DNA of 64,000 bases from Parashewanella sp965200795 (GTDB lineage Bacteria > Pseudomonadota > Gammaproteobacteria > Enterobacterales > Shewanellaceae): positions 248,001 through 312,000 of the forward strand of contig CBDAVB010000005.1 of the NCBI GenBank assembly GCA_965200795.1. The letters run 5' to 3'. The notes under the pieces were generated by a model. The model searched no databases. It was not told where the DNA came from and saw nothing but the letters and a program-made list of their open reading frames with translations. Shown here piece by piece: positions 46,898 to 55,688 of the stretch (position 1 is the first letter of the stretch; each line of letters starts with the position of its first letter). The position numbers and the translations under genes are program-made.

Positions 46898-47380
46898 CTA
46901 CCGGCTACTTGAGGTAGATTCATTACCCGCACCAGAGTATATCGGGATAACGGTCTCACCCTCAACACATCGATATGTCGTTGCTGTTGTTTGGGAGTCA
47001 CCTGTTACTACCCGTTTAATCTGAGCTACTCCGTTTTCGTGCAAAACAAAAGAATTTGTTTCATGGAAAGGAACATAACGATTGTTATAACCATCCTCAA
47101 ACCAGGTTTGATGACTATTTAAAGAGAAGTCATCTCCGTCAGGCCCGCTTATGACGGCAAAACCATTTATTTTGTAAAAATTAACTTTAGTAAGTTGGTA
47201 GGGGTCATCGGATTTTTTACCGTCAGTAATATCACATTGATTTATAAGGACTTGCCATCCTATGGGAGATTTGCTTGCATTAATAGGGGGATGATTCTCT
47301 TGTTGTGCAAACGCATTAGATAGCGGAATTAAAACAAGCGCCGAAGCGGTTAATAAGTTACAACAAATTTCTTTGCTCAT
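46898..47380 (-). CDS. Secreted protein of unknown function, paralogue 2
   Basis: The 160-residue precursor has a signal peptide (LLTASALVLIPLSNAFAQ). It is clearly homologous to the upstream paralogue (IGWQVLINQC...KVNFYKINGFAVISG...YRC...TVIPIY). Each gene has its own spacer and ribosome site, so they are tandem duplicates rather than a tight operon. Confidence 0.74.
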   Translation of the reverse strand: MSKEICCNLLTASALVLIPLSNAFAQQENHPPINASKSPIGWQVLINQCDITDGKKSDDPYQLTKVNFYKINGFAVISGPDGDDFSLNSHQTWFEDGYNNRYVPFHETNSFVLHENGVAQIKRVVTGDSQTTATTYRCVEGETVIPIYSGAGNESTSSSR

Positions 47381-47398
47381 AATATACCTTTTCAGTTA

Positions 47399-47570
47399 TA
47401 TAAGTAGCCACCTATATTTTTTTCACTTTTCTGACGTCCGTCTTAAGCTAAGCGCTCCGCGGCGTTACTCTTGCCTGAAAGACTGCCCGGTATTACCGCA
47501 CGGAAGCGCCTTGCAGAGCACTTAATCTGAACGCCAGAAATACCGAAAAATTTATAGTTAGGTACTTAAG
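47399..47570. repeat. MITE-like repeat, family D, copy 1
   Basis: The unit is ~172 bp, with imperfect ends TAAGTAGCCACCTATA and, read inward from the right, TTAAGTACCTAACTATA. The interior holds GGTATTACCGCACGG. Related copies lie at 59095-59234 and, split by an IS, at 61881-63572. Confidence 0.7.
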
Positions 47571-47855
47571 AAATAAATATATTCATAAGGTGAATACTTA
47601 AGCACCCATTGGACCAATATCCCGAGCGCTTTGGAAATATTATTTATTTCTAGATTATGTAAAAATCTATTGTTGCTGAAACAGAGTCAGGGGATACCGC
47701 TGGCAGCGACTGAGCGAGGACTCAGGGACGTGGCGGAAGAAAGTATACCGATTCTATCGTCACTCTTACGCAAATCGCAAAGCAGGAAATGAAATAACAC
47801 AGTTGTGTATGTCGGCAGTCCGGTATCTTTAGTTAATTTGGATAAAAGTCTCAGG

Positions 47856-47875
47856 ATACCCGCATTCGCGGGCAT
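47856..47875. repeat. REP-like palindrome
   Basis: ATACCCGCATTCGCGGGCAT followed by GA is a short imperfect hairpin between genes. A sister unit is at 49026-49045. Confidence 0.6.
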
Positions 47876-47943
47876 GAGAAATGAAACGCTGAAATTTAAT
47901 CAGCCCGGCCCAATATTTAATATCAATTTAATATTAAATTGAG

Positions 47944-48126
47944 CCAGTACTACGTCCGGTTACATTTGATGTTTTCAGTGGTTCGTAAAGCGGCCATATG
48001 CGAGGCAGATTTGTGCGGGCGTAGCTATTTCTACGTCAATCAAATCTAACGCAGCCGGATGGCCGCTTTACAAATTATCCCGGGCTCGAAGCTGAGGCTA
48101 ACAAATTCAGCCGGACGGAGTACCGG
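47944..48126. repeat. MITE-like repeat, family A, copy 2
   Basis: The ends are AGTACTACGTCCGGTTACA and, read inward, CCGGTACTCCGTCCGGC. The interior has GATGTTTTCAGTGGTTCGTA as in the copy at 37654. It is about 183 bp and lies just after the DUF1338 stop. Confidence 0.7.
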
Positions 48127-48140
48127 TGCTTTCAAAAGCC

Positions 48141-48938
48141 TTACTTAGCGTTAGTGCTTTCGAAGATTTTATCGGCAGACGCGGCGACAAAGCCCGTATA
48201 AATCTCACCATTTGCTTTAGGATAACGCAAAGCAAACTCGTAGAAACAGCTTGGAATTTCCATTTCTTTGTCGTCAAATTTAAGCAGGACTCTGTCCGCC
48301 ATCGTCGAAGATTGCTCAAGCAACACTTCTTCAGAGCCTTTCACCTCACCGCCGGCACTGTTAAGAACAAAACCGCTGTCTTTTAATGAATGATTCACCT
48401 CAGAAATGGTTTCATAGTCCGGTAAGTGATTAATCGAGACCGTAAAGTGATTGGCGCGATAACCAAACGCCGCGACCCAGGCCGCGTACTCACTTTCCTC
48501 AAGCAAGCGTTGGTATGTGGCATAATCAAGATTCCAGTGGCGTCCTGAATACAAAAAACTCTCCGCTTTTGTCGCCTCAACCTCAACGTGCTCAACCAAG
48601 CCTCTGATGATGTTCTGAACCTCTTCACTGAACGCTTCAACTAACAGTTCGGAGATAAATACCTTAGGCTGAGTTGAATCCGGGTGCTCAAAGTGTTTTG
48701 CTTTTAATTTCTTTTGCTCGAAAGCGTAATCACCACATGGTTTATAACCTAAAACCAATAGGTGCCGAGCCAGAACATCCAGGTTTACTTCAGCGATATT
48801 GAAGGTACGGAAAGCAACATGGTCGTTAACGATCGCCCTGCCCTTTCCCAGCAACTTCCGGATTTTCGCGGCTGACGGTGTCAGTTCAACATAGTCTTGC
48901 CACAGCGCTTCAAACAACGCATTTACGTTAGTGTGCAT
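48141..48938 (-). CDS. DUF1338 (HglS-like) family protein
   Basis: The 265 residues show the DUF1338 pattern: N-terminal LFEALWQDYVELTPSAAKI, the metal-site region DHVAFRTFN and the SGRHWNLDYATYQRL...RANHFTVSINHLP stretch. Characterised members (HglS/YdcJ) are Fe(II)-dependent 2-oxoadipate decarboxylase/hydroxylases in lysine breakdown. The His in DHVAF and ANHF and a later Glu would be metal ligands. It follows the ast genes on the same strand after a 131-base gap. ATG 48938 with AGGAG upstream is used. Confidence 0.85.
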   Translation of the reverse strand: MHTNVNALFEALWQDYVELTPSAAKIRKLLGKGRAIVNDHVAFRTFNIAEVNLDVLARHLLVLGYKPCGDYAFEQKKLKAKHFEHPDSTQPKVFISELLVEAFSEEVQNIIRGLVEHVEVEATKAESFLYSGRHWNLDYATYQRLLEESEYAAWVAAFGYRANHFTVSINHLPDYETISEVNHSLKDSGFVLNSAGGEVKGSEEVLLEQSSTMADRVLLKFDDKEMEIPSCFYEFALRYPKANGEIYTGFVAASADKIFESTNAK

Positions 48939-48967
48939 CACATCTCCTTATTTGGATGCTTTTGGTG

Positions 48968-49050
48968 TCAATCCAGCGAAAGCCGGAGTCCGGCGCCTTT
49001 AAGGTTATTATAAAAAAGACGCCGGATACCCGCATTCTCGGGTATGACGC
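48968..49050. repeat. REP-like palindromic cluster
   Basis: CCAGCGAAAGCCGGAGTCCGG is followed by GACGCCGG and the hairpin ATACCCGCATTCTCGGGTAT (49026-49045). It sits in the gap between astD and the DUF1338 gene. Confidence 0.6.
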
Positions 49051-49068
49051 TTGCGGGTTAATTTTATT

Positions 49069-50529
49069 TTACAGCGATAACCCCGGGCTTAATGTCGCCG
49101 GCAGGTTAACGCTGTCAGCTTCAACCGACGCGACCGGATACGCGCAGTAATCCGCGGCGTAAAACGCGGAAGCGCGGTGGTTGCCCGAAGCGCCGACGCC
49201 TCCGAATGGCGCGGCGCCGGAAGCCCCTGTAATTTGCTTATTCCAGTTAACGATACCCGCACGGATACGAGCTAAGAAATACTCATAATCCTCTCGGCTG
49301 TCAGCCAAAATGCCCGCGGATAACCCGTAGCGAGTGTTATTCGCCATGCTGATCGCATCATCAAACTCAGCGTAACGGATAACTTGCAGTAACGGACCGA
49401 AGTATTCCTCGTCGGGCAGCTCAGCGACATCGCTCACCTCAATCAGACCCGGCGAAACTAAGCCCGTACCCGCTTCAAGGTGCTTAAGCTCAACCAGAGA
49501 TTGACCACCCATTTCAATTAAGCGGGCTTGCGCCGCGACCATACCTGCAGCCGCCGCTTCAGAGATCATAGAGCCCATAAAAGGTTGCGGCCGCAGATTC
49601 CAGGGGCCAACCTGAATCCGCTTAACGGCTTCAGTTAATTCAGCAATCAGCTTATCCCCGGCTTCACCTTGCTCTACGTATAAACGGCGAGCGCAAGTAC
49701 AGCGCTGCCCCGTTGAAATGTAGGCCGATTGAAGAATTTCATGAACCGCCGCTTTAATATCGGCAACATCTTTAACGATAAGCGGGTTATTACCGCCCAT
49801 CTCTAACGCTAAAATCTTACCCGGATGACCCGCGTATTGCTCATGCAGAATATGACCAGTGCGAGAACTGCCGGTGAAGAACAGGCCGTCAAGCTGCGGG
49901 TGAGCAGCCAGTGCCTTGCCGGTCTCGGCCTCACCCTGTACCAGGTTAATCACACCCTGAGGCAGACCGGCACTTTCCCAGATTCTCAGCATTAACTCAG
50001 CCACTTTCGGCGTAAGCTCTGACGGCTTAAACACCACGGTATTACCCGCGAGCAACGCGGGAACAATGTGACCGTTCGGTAAGTGCCCCGGAAAGTTATA
50101 AGGGCCGAATACAGCGACAACACCATGCGGCTTATGACGCAAAACGGCACGGCCGGCCGGCATTTCGTTTTCACTGGTTCCCGTACGCTTGTTGTACGCC
50201 GTGACAGAAAGACCGATTTTACCGATCATCGCACCGGCTTCAGTGGCGGTTTCCCACTGCGGCTTACCCGTTTCCTGAGCGATGGTTTCAGCGATTTCAG
50301 CCTTGTTGGCTTCCAGTGCGTCACGGTAAGCCTCAACAATCGCCAGGCGACCTTCATAACCCAGTGTGAACCAGTTAAATTGCGCGGCTCTCGCCGCTTC
50401 AACCGCGGCGTCAACTTGTGAAGGTGTGGCGCTTACACCCGTCCATATGGTTTCTTGATTTGCCGGGTTTGCTGAAGCCATCGCACGGCCTTCGCCGGCA
50501 ACCCAGCGGCCATTAATAAATTGTGTCAT
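49069..50529 (-). CDS. astD: Succinylglutamate-semialdehyde dehydrogenase AstD
   Basis: This 486-residue aldehyde dehydrogenase has the catalytic Cys in STGQRCTCARRLYV (about residue 276), the general base Glu in LALEMGGNNP (about 243) and the NAD loop FFTGSSRTG. AstD oxidises N-succinylglutamate semialdehyde in the fourth step of the arginine succinyltransferase pathway. It lies 14 bases after astA and is clearly in the same operon. Confidence 0.95.
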   Translation of the reverse strand: MTQFINGRWVAGEGRAMASANPANQETIWTGVSATPSQVDAAVEAARAAQFNWFTLGYEGRLAIVEAYRDALEANKAEIAETIAQETGKPQWETATEAGAMIGKIGLSVTAYNKRTGTSENEMPAGRAVLRHKPHGVVAVFGPYNFPGHLPNGHIVPALLAGNTVVFKPSELTPKVAELMLRIWESAGLPQGVINLVQGEAETGKALAAHPQLDGLFFTGSSRTGHILHEQYAGHPGKILALEMGGNNPLIVKDVADIKAAVHEILQSAYISTGQRCTCARRLYVEQGEAGDKLIAELTEAVKRIQVGPWNLRPQPFMGSMISEAAAAGMVAAQARLIEMGGQSLVELKHLEAGTGLVSPGLIEVSDVAELPDEEYFGPLLQVIRYAEFDDAISMANNTRYGLSAGILADSREDYEYFLARIRAGIVNWNKQITGASGAAPFGGVGASGNHRASAFYAADYCAYPVASVEADSVNLPATLSPGLSL

Positions 50530-50543
50530 TCTGTATAACCTAA

Positions 50544-51563
50544 TTAAAATGCGAGAATACGAACTTGCCCGCCTTCATTTACCATCAAGCGGTCAGCAAG
50601 CTCCGTGCTGATCACTACTTCTTCGCTTTCATCGCTTACCGATAAGTCAGCCGAAATGGCGCGGTATTCAGCCAGTTTGGTATTTGAAATAATAAATTTG
50701 CTATCCGCTTCCGGCATGTCACCGACACGCACGGTCATTAAGCGGCTTTCTCTGACGGCCCGAATATTTTCAATTTCACATTCGACCGTGGGTCCGCCGT
50801 CGAAAATATCTACGTAACCACGATACTGCAGACCTTCCGCTTCTAACAGCTTTAATGCGGGACGAGTTTTATCGTGTACTTTTCCGATAACTTCCTGAGC
50901 TTCTTTGGGCAGTAAGCAGACGTATACCGTATTACGCGGCATCATTTCCGCCATAAAGGCTTTCTGCCCTAACCCCGATAAGTAATCCGCTTTAACGAAA
51001 TCTATGCCTAAGAAGTTCTGTTGCAACCAGCCGTAAAACGGTGAGTTACCCGCCTCATCCGATACGCCGCGCATTTCGGCAATCACTTTTTCGCCGAAAC
51101 GTTGCGGGTGCTGAGCCAGGAACAGGAAACGACTGCGAGATAACATACGGCCGTTATTATCCTTACGGTAGGCGTCTCTCAAAAACAGCGTACAAAGTTC
51201 AGCCGCGCCGGTATAGTCGTGGCATAACGACAGAGTGTTTACGCTATTGTGAACATCAATCTGTTCTGAATGATAAACTTCGGTGCCCACTCGGTAGTGG
51301 TAAAACGCGTCAATTAACCCGACAGCCGCCTCAATACCACAAGTACCGGCCACTTCGCCGGTCGTTGTATCTTCAAGCACCATCAGATAGCCTTCGTCAT
51401 GAGGCTTATCGGTGTCTTTTTTAAAAGACGCTTCCGCTCGCGCGATCTTTTTACGCAGCAAGTCTTCATTGACAGGTAAAGACGTAAAACCGTGACCCGA
51501 TTCTTCAGCTATTCGCATCAACGCATTTAAGTCTGAACTACGGATAGGACGAATAATTAACAT
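50544..51563 (-). CDS. astA: Arginine N-succinyltransferase AstA
   Basis: This 339-residue protein has full AstA length. Landmarks are MLIIRPIRSSDLNALMRIAEESGHGFTSLP (first part), YRKDNNGRMLSRSRFLF and VDIFDGGPTVECEI. It transfers succinyl from succinyl-CoA to arginine, the first step of the pathway. It lies between astC and astD on the minus strand. Confidence 0.95.
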   Translation of the reverse strand: MLIIRPIRSSDLNALMRIAEESGHGFTSLPVNEDLLRKKIARAEASFKKDTDKPHDEGYLMVLEDTTTGEVAGTCGIEAAVGLIDAFYHYRVGTEVYHSEQIDVHNSVNTLSLCHDYTGAAELCTLFLRDAYRKDNNGRMLSRSRFLFLAQHPQRFGEKVIAEMRGVSDEAGNSPFYGWLQQNFLGIDFVKADYLSGLGQKAFMAEMMPRNTVYVCLLPKEAQEVIGKVHDKTRPALKLLEAEGLQYRGYVDIFDGGPTVECEIENIRAVRESRLMTVRVGDMPEADSKFIISNTKLAEYRAISADLSVSDESEEVVISTELADRLMVNEGGQVRILAF

Positions 51564-51663
51564 CTGAAGTCCTCCAAACGTGTTTATTTAATTTGATGGA
51601 CGAGAATCATCAAATCAATGGTGAATCAACAAAGGCACCTCCGGTGCTTTTTATTGCTTCAAC

Positions 51664-52881
51664 TTATCCTGCAGCAACTTTTGCCGCAGCACGCTCAAAG
51701 CGCTCCAAACCCTCTTTAATATCAGCTTCAGGAATAATCAGTGACGGAGTGAAACGAACTACGTTCGCCCCCGCGATTAAACTCAGCAAACCTTCCGCGA
51801 CAGAAGCCGTAAGAAAATCACGGGCGCGGCCTTCGAGCTTACCGTTGAGTACCGCGCCGATTAACAGTCCTTTGCCCCGTACCTCAGAAAATACATCGTA
51901 CTTTTCATTGATTTTCATCAGACCGTCGCGGAACAACCGCTCACGATGTCTGACGCCGGCCAGTGTCTGTTCATTGTTCACCACATCAAGCACGGCATTC
52001 GCAACCGCGCAAGCTAATGGGTTACCGCCGTAGGTAGAGCCGTGAGTGCCGATTTTAAGGTGTTTCGCAATGTCAGTTGTCGTCAGCATCGCCGCGACAG
52101 GGAAGCCGCCGCCAAGCGCCTTGGCGGAAGTAAGAATATCAGGCACAACATCCGTGCTCATGTAGGCGTATAGCTCACCGGTACGGCCGATACCCGTCTG
52201 AACTTCGTCGAAAATAACCAGTGCGTCGTGCTTATCCGCCAGACGTCGGACCGCTCTCAGAAATTCAGGATCCGCATCGATAACCCCGCCCTCACCTTGT
52301 AACGGCTCAAGCATGATGGCACAGGTTTTGTCTGAGATTTCAGCTTCGAGCGCGGCAACATCATTGAAAGGTAAGTGAGTGATCGCTTGCGGCTTAGGAC
52401 CGAAACCTTCAGAGTAAGAGGCCTGACCGCCGACACTTACGGTAAAGAATGTACGACCGTGAAACGCTCTGTCAAACGCGATGATTTGGTCTTTTTGCGC
52501 GCCGAAGTTATCAAGCGCGTAACGACGAGCGAGTTTTAACGCCGCTTCGTTGGCCTCGGCGCCTGAGTTGGCGAAAAAAACTTTTTCCGCGAAAGTGGAG
52601 TCGGTTAAACGAGTCGCGAGTTCAAGCGCCGGCTCGTTGGTCATTACGTTCGACAGATGCCATAATTTTGAACCTTGCTCTTGCAAAGCACCTACCAGCG
52701 CGGGGTGGCAGTGACCTAAACAGTTTACCGCTATACCACCGGCAAAATCGATGAACTCTTTACCTTCCTGATCCCAGACACGACTGCCCTCACCCTTTAC
52801 CGGAATTACAACGGACGGCGCATAGTTAGGCACCATCACTTCGTCAAATCGGGCTCTCGTGAGATTCATGTTACCGCTCAT
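51664..52881 (-). CDS. astC: Acetyl/succinylornithine aminotransferase AstC/ArgD
   Basis: This 405-residue class III PLP aminotransferase has the cofactor Lys in TSAKALGGGFPV (about residue 253), FANSGAEANEAALKLARRYA and VIFDEVQTGIGRTG. Beside astA and astD it acts on N-succinylornithine. Enzymes of this group often also serve arginine synthesis on N-acetylornithine. It is the first gene of the operon, with a large palindrome in the upstream region. astB and astE are not in the window. Confidence 0.94.
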   Translation of the reverse strand: MSGNMNLTRARFDEVMVPNYAPSVVIPVKGEGSRVWDQEGKEFIDFAGGIAVNCLGHCHPALVGALQEQGSKLWHLSNVMTNEPALELATRLTDSTFAEKVFFANSGAEANEAALKLARRYALDNFGAQKDQIIAFDRAFHGRTFFTVSVGGQASYSEGFGPKPQAITHLPFNDVAALEAEISDKTCAIMLEPLQGEGGVIDADPEFLRAVRRLADKHDALVIFDEVQTGIGRTGELYAYMSTDVVPDILTSAKALGGGFPVAAMLTTTDIAKHLKIGTHGSTYGGNPLACAVANAVLDVVNNEQTLAGVRHRERLFRDGLMKINEKYDVFSEVRGKGLLIGAVLNGKLEGRARDFLTASVAEGLLSLIAGANVVRFTPSLIIPEADIKEGLERFERAAAKVAAG

Positions 52882-53035
52882 ACAATCTATCCTTTGTTGT
52901 TATATGCAATGTTTTCCATTGCGAAGAACCGCCAGTTTTCTGAAAGTTAGCTTATTCTCATGGCAATTTACTCGTTTAAATTGCCTTCATTATCTTCTAA
53001 ACTGTGATCTAAATTCCAGTTTCCCGAAGTAAATT

Positions 53036-53072
53036 ATTCACTTTTTATCGTCATATGCATAAAAAAGTGAAT
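53036..53072. promoter_or_regulatory. Palindrome upstream of astC, candidate ArgR-type operator
   Basis: ATTCACTTTTT and AAAAAAGTGAAT flank a 14-base centre containing CATATGCAT. TGAAT/ATTCA half sites are those of ARG boxes, though the spacing is wider than a standard 18-bp box. It lies about 155-190 bases before the astC start in a 308-bp spacer that holds no gene. Confidence 0.5.
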
Positions 53073-53189
53073 ATAGAAAGTACAAAATCGCATAATCGCC
53101 GAATTTTACGCATAATTAATCACAATTTTTTTCAGATGTCATACCGCTGATCAACAGTGACTTATATATCAGTTTTTACACATAAAAAA

Positions 53190-54101
53190 TCATTTAATTT
53201 TGGAGTGAATGAACTGATGAATTTGTTTTCTGGCGGTTGATGCCTCCGGTATAACATCAATGATCGGAAACACGTGGGGCATATCAGGATAAAAGTGCCC
53301 TTCAATATCACCACCGTCGGCTTTAACTTTTTCAACGAGTCTGACTGAGTCCTGCAAAAGCAGCTCTTTGGTTCCGGCAAAAACCATCATCGGCGGCGCT
53401 TCGCTAAAGTCGCCGATAAGTGGTGACGCCCGTTCATTCATCGGGTTTTGACCGCTCATATAAGCGCTTCGAAGCCGGAACAGGAATTCAACGGTAAAGA
53501 TCGGATCTTCTGAGGCCAGGGTCAGCTCCGCGTCACCGAGTAAGGCTAAATCCAGAGCCGGGGAGATCAAGATACAGGCATCGGGCTTTTTAAGGTCGAG
53601 CCTGTTAATCTCATGCAGCAGGGCAGCCGTTAAATTTCCTCCCGCCGAATCCCCCATGACGATAACCGGCAGCTCAGGATGTTCAGACATCAGTTTTTGA
53701 TAGCCCTCCACCACATCATCCAAAGGGGCGGGAAACGGATATTCCGGCGCCAGACGATAATCAGGAACAAAGGCGTCCAGCTGGCAATGATGCACGATAT
53801 CAGCGATAAAATGAGCATGAGTGTTAGGCGTTTTAAAACAAAAACCACCGCCGCGGGTATAAAAGAGCGCGGCTTTAGCGGGTTGAGCGGGATGTTTACG
53901 CTTATAAACCAGTAAGCGGCTGCTACTCAGCTCAAGGGCATCACTGGTTAAATTGCCCGGCCAGTTTTTCCAGCGCTGATCAAGATTAAACAATCGCTTA
54001 CGAACTTCAGCCAATGGCAATTTAGATTTACCACGGCTCACAGAAGGTTTTGCAACATATGACAGAATTAAATTCAGAATATTGGATTGCCAGCTCGACA
54101 T
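53190..54101 (-). CDS. Alpha/beta hydrolase (HSL-type esterase)
   Basis: This 303-residue hydrolase of the hormone-sensitive-lipase family has the nucleophile GDSAGGNL (about residue 151). The acid is in the region PPMMVFAGTKELL...D and the His in DMPHVFPI. The oxyanion motif HGGG of the family reads RGGG here (FYTRGGGFCF). It would cleave short acyl esters in the cytosol. It stands alone between spacers. Confidence 0.88.
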   Translation of the reverse strand: MSSWQSNILNLILSYVAKPSVSRGKSKLPLAEVRKRLFNLDQRWKNWPGNLTSDALELSSSRLLVYKRKHPAQPAKAALFYTRGGGFCFKTPNTHAHFIADIVHHCQLDAFVPDYRLAPEYPFPAPLDDVVEGYQKLMSEHPELPVIVMGDSAGGNLTAALLHEINRLDLKKPDACILISPALDLALLGDAELTLASEDPIFTVEFLFRLRSAYMSGQNPMNERASPLIGDFSEAPPMMVFAGTKELLLQDSVRLVEKVKADGGDIEGHFYPDMPHVFPIIDVIPEASTARKQIHQFIHSKIK

Positions 54102-54439
54102 AGATTCAACGCCAATTTTATACTCAACCGCTCAATAAATTAGCACATCAGGATACCCGAAAGCGAAATTTTGCTGCAAATATCGGCAGTTAAATGAAAA
54201 TAAGGTTAAACCTGAATAAAGTCGGTTGAACGCATAATGCAGTTGAAATGAAATAGTAAACTGAGTGATCCCGCGGTTCAGAAAATACCAATTTAAATAC
54301 AAGCCTGCTAAAATCGCTGCCTGCCGTATTACGTTCGCTATCAACAAACGCAGTAAGGACAGTTTTTTATCTCGGTAATTTTTCCGCGCCTGAGAAGGTA
54401 TCTGACTGAGCTTTTAAGGCTCCCCCCGATTAATTCAGG
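54102..54439. other. Gene-free spacer
   Basis: About 340 bases with no credible gene. It contains the second copy of the dispersed block CGCCTGAGAAGGTATCTGAC (54386-54405), also seen near 44098. Confidence 0.5.
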
Positions 54440-55582
54440 TTAAAGGATTTCCTGCTTTCTAAAGTTCCGCGCTTTCAGCCGCGTAACTCCCTGCTCTGAA
54501 AACTCGTAATAATCAAACAACATTTTCCTTTCTCTGGGATCGATTTGATTCTGTTCCTCAAGCAGCAAGACCTTGGCGTAAACCGAAGCTTTTACGGCTA
54601 TCGCGCCTGGCGCGCTTAAATCAGAAAAGTTCAGCGTCTGATCCATTTCCTTAATCAGCTTAAGCAACAGACTATTGCCAACCCCTTGATATTCAAGTGC
54701 TTGCCAGTTAGCCATACCGCCAGGCTTAAGCACATACTCGCATACTTGCTCCGCGGGAAACTCAGTCGCCAGCACAGCGACATAAACATTTTTATCACGG
54801 CTCTCACCGGCTTCTCGCAGCCACTTACCTCTGGTACTTTCAAATATCTGAGCACATTTACGTAATACCGGTGAGCTGCCGGTTAAGTCAACAAACGCTA
54901 AAGTGAAGATCAGGCTTTCATCTTTCTCGTTAAGGTGAGCGATTGTCCTTGCCGCGATGGCCGACATATTGGCAAAACGCCGGAACTTGCGGGTTACCCA
55001 TAAAATCGTGGCGTGGTTACCAGGCAGCCAGTGGCGCATGCAATAGTACGGAATTAAGAATCTGAGCTGCTCTAAGCCGATATAATTCAGCGCCAGCTTT
55101 AAGTCTGATAACTGAATAAAACTGCTTTGCGGACGGTTTTGACGAAACGCAGGTCTGTTAACCAGGTTGACAAGATCCTGATTAAGCCAGGGGGTATTTT
55201 TCACCACCAGATGAAGCCGCTTCATATCCAGCTTCGAAGATTGCAGCAGCTCAAGCAGCAGCCACTGGGTGCTGGTGACAGGACTTTGCGCGAGTAAGCT
55301 TTCAGTACTGTCAAGCTGGTGTTCCATTTCACTGATAATTGTGCTGACCAGCTGATTTGAAACCGCCTCAAATACTGATTTTTGTTGCTGCTGCTTTTCA
55401 ATACGCTCACGCAAGACCCGCTGCTCGACTTCAAGCTTACTGGCGGCATCAAATAAATCATCTCCGAGTTCATCACCCGCCCAGGAAGATTTTTGTTTAC
55501 CAACAATCAATAATTGATAAAAGCGTTTTTCAATTTCGATTATGGCTCCCGGCTTCATTCCGCCAGCCACTTTAAACACCAC
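54440..55582 (-). CDS. HDOD-domain signalling protein
   Basis: This 380-residue protein has an HDOD domain across about residues 75-300, with LLELLQSSKLDMKRLHLVVKNTP, LKLALNYIGLEQLRFLIPYY and FRRFANMSAIAARTIA. HDOD proteins lack the HD metal residues and serve in signalling or regulation. The annotated start is GTG 55582; an ATG at 55558 (MKPGAIIEIE) is also possible. It lies downstream of the S9 peptidase gene on the same strand. Confidence 0.83.
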   Translation of the reverse strand: MVFKVAGGMKPGAIIEIEKRFYQLLIVGKQKSSWAGDELGDDLFDAASKLEVEQRVLRERIEKQQQQKSVFEAVSNQLVSTIISEMEHQLDSTESLLAQSPVTSTQWLLLELLQSSKLDMKRLHLVVKNTPWLNQDLVNLVNRPAFRQNRPQSSFIQLSDLKLALNYIGLEQLRFLIPYYCMRHWLPGNHATILWVTRKFRRFANMSAIAARTIAHLNEKDESLIFTLAFVDLTGSSPVLRKCAQIFESTRGKWLREAGESRDKNVYVAVLATEFPAEQVCEYVLKPGGMANWQALEYQGVGNSLLLKLIKEMDQTLNFSDLSAPGAIAVKASVYAKVLLLEEQNQIDPRERKMLFDYYEFSEQGVTRLKARNFRKQEIL

Positions 55583-55688
55583 TTATCTCGCCCTATCGGT
55601 TTAATTCTCTGCTAACGGGATTTTAGTTGTTAGGTGGCTGAAAGTAAAAAGACTTACTGACGCAAGCCTCTATTGTTCGAAATCTGCG

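Noticed and set aside
47687..47875. 62-codon frame ending in a REP unit
   Set aside because: The translation (MPANAGILR...) is a typical product of a REP palindrome and not a gene.
48956..49150. 64-codon frame between DUF1338 and astD
   Set aside because: It covers palindromic repeats and the antisense of the astD 3' end.
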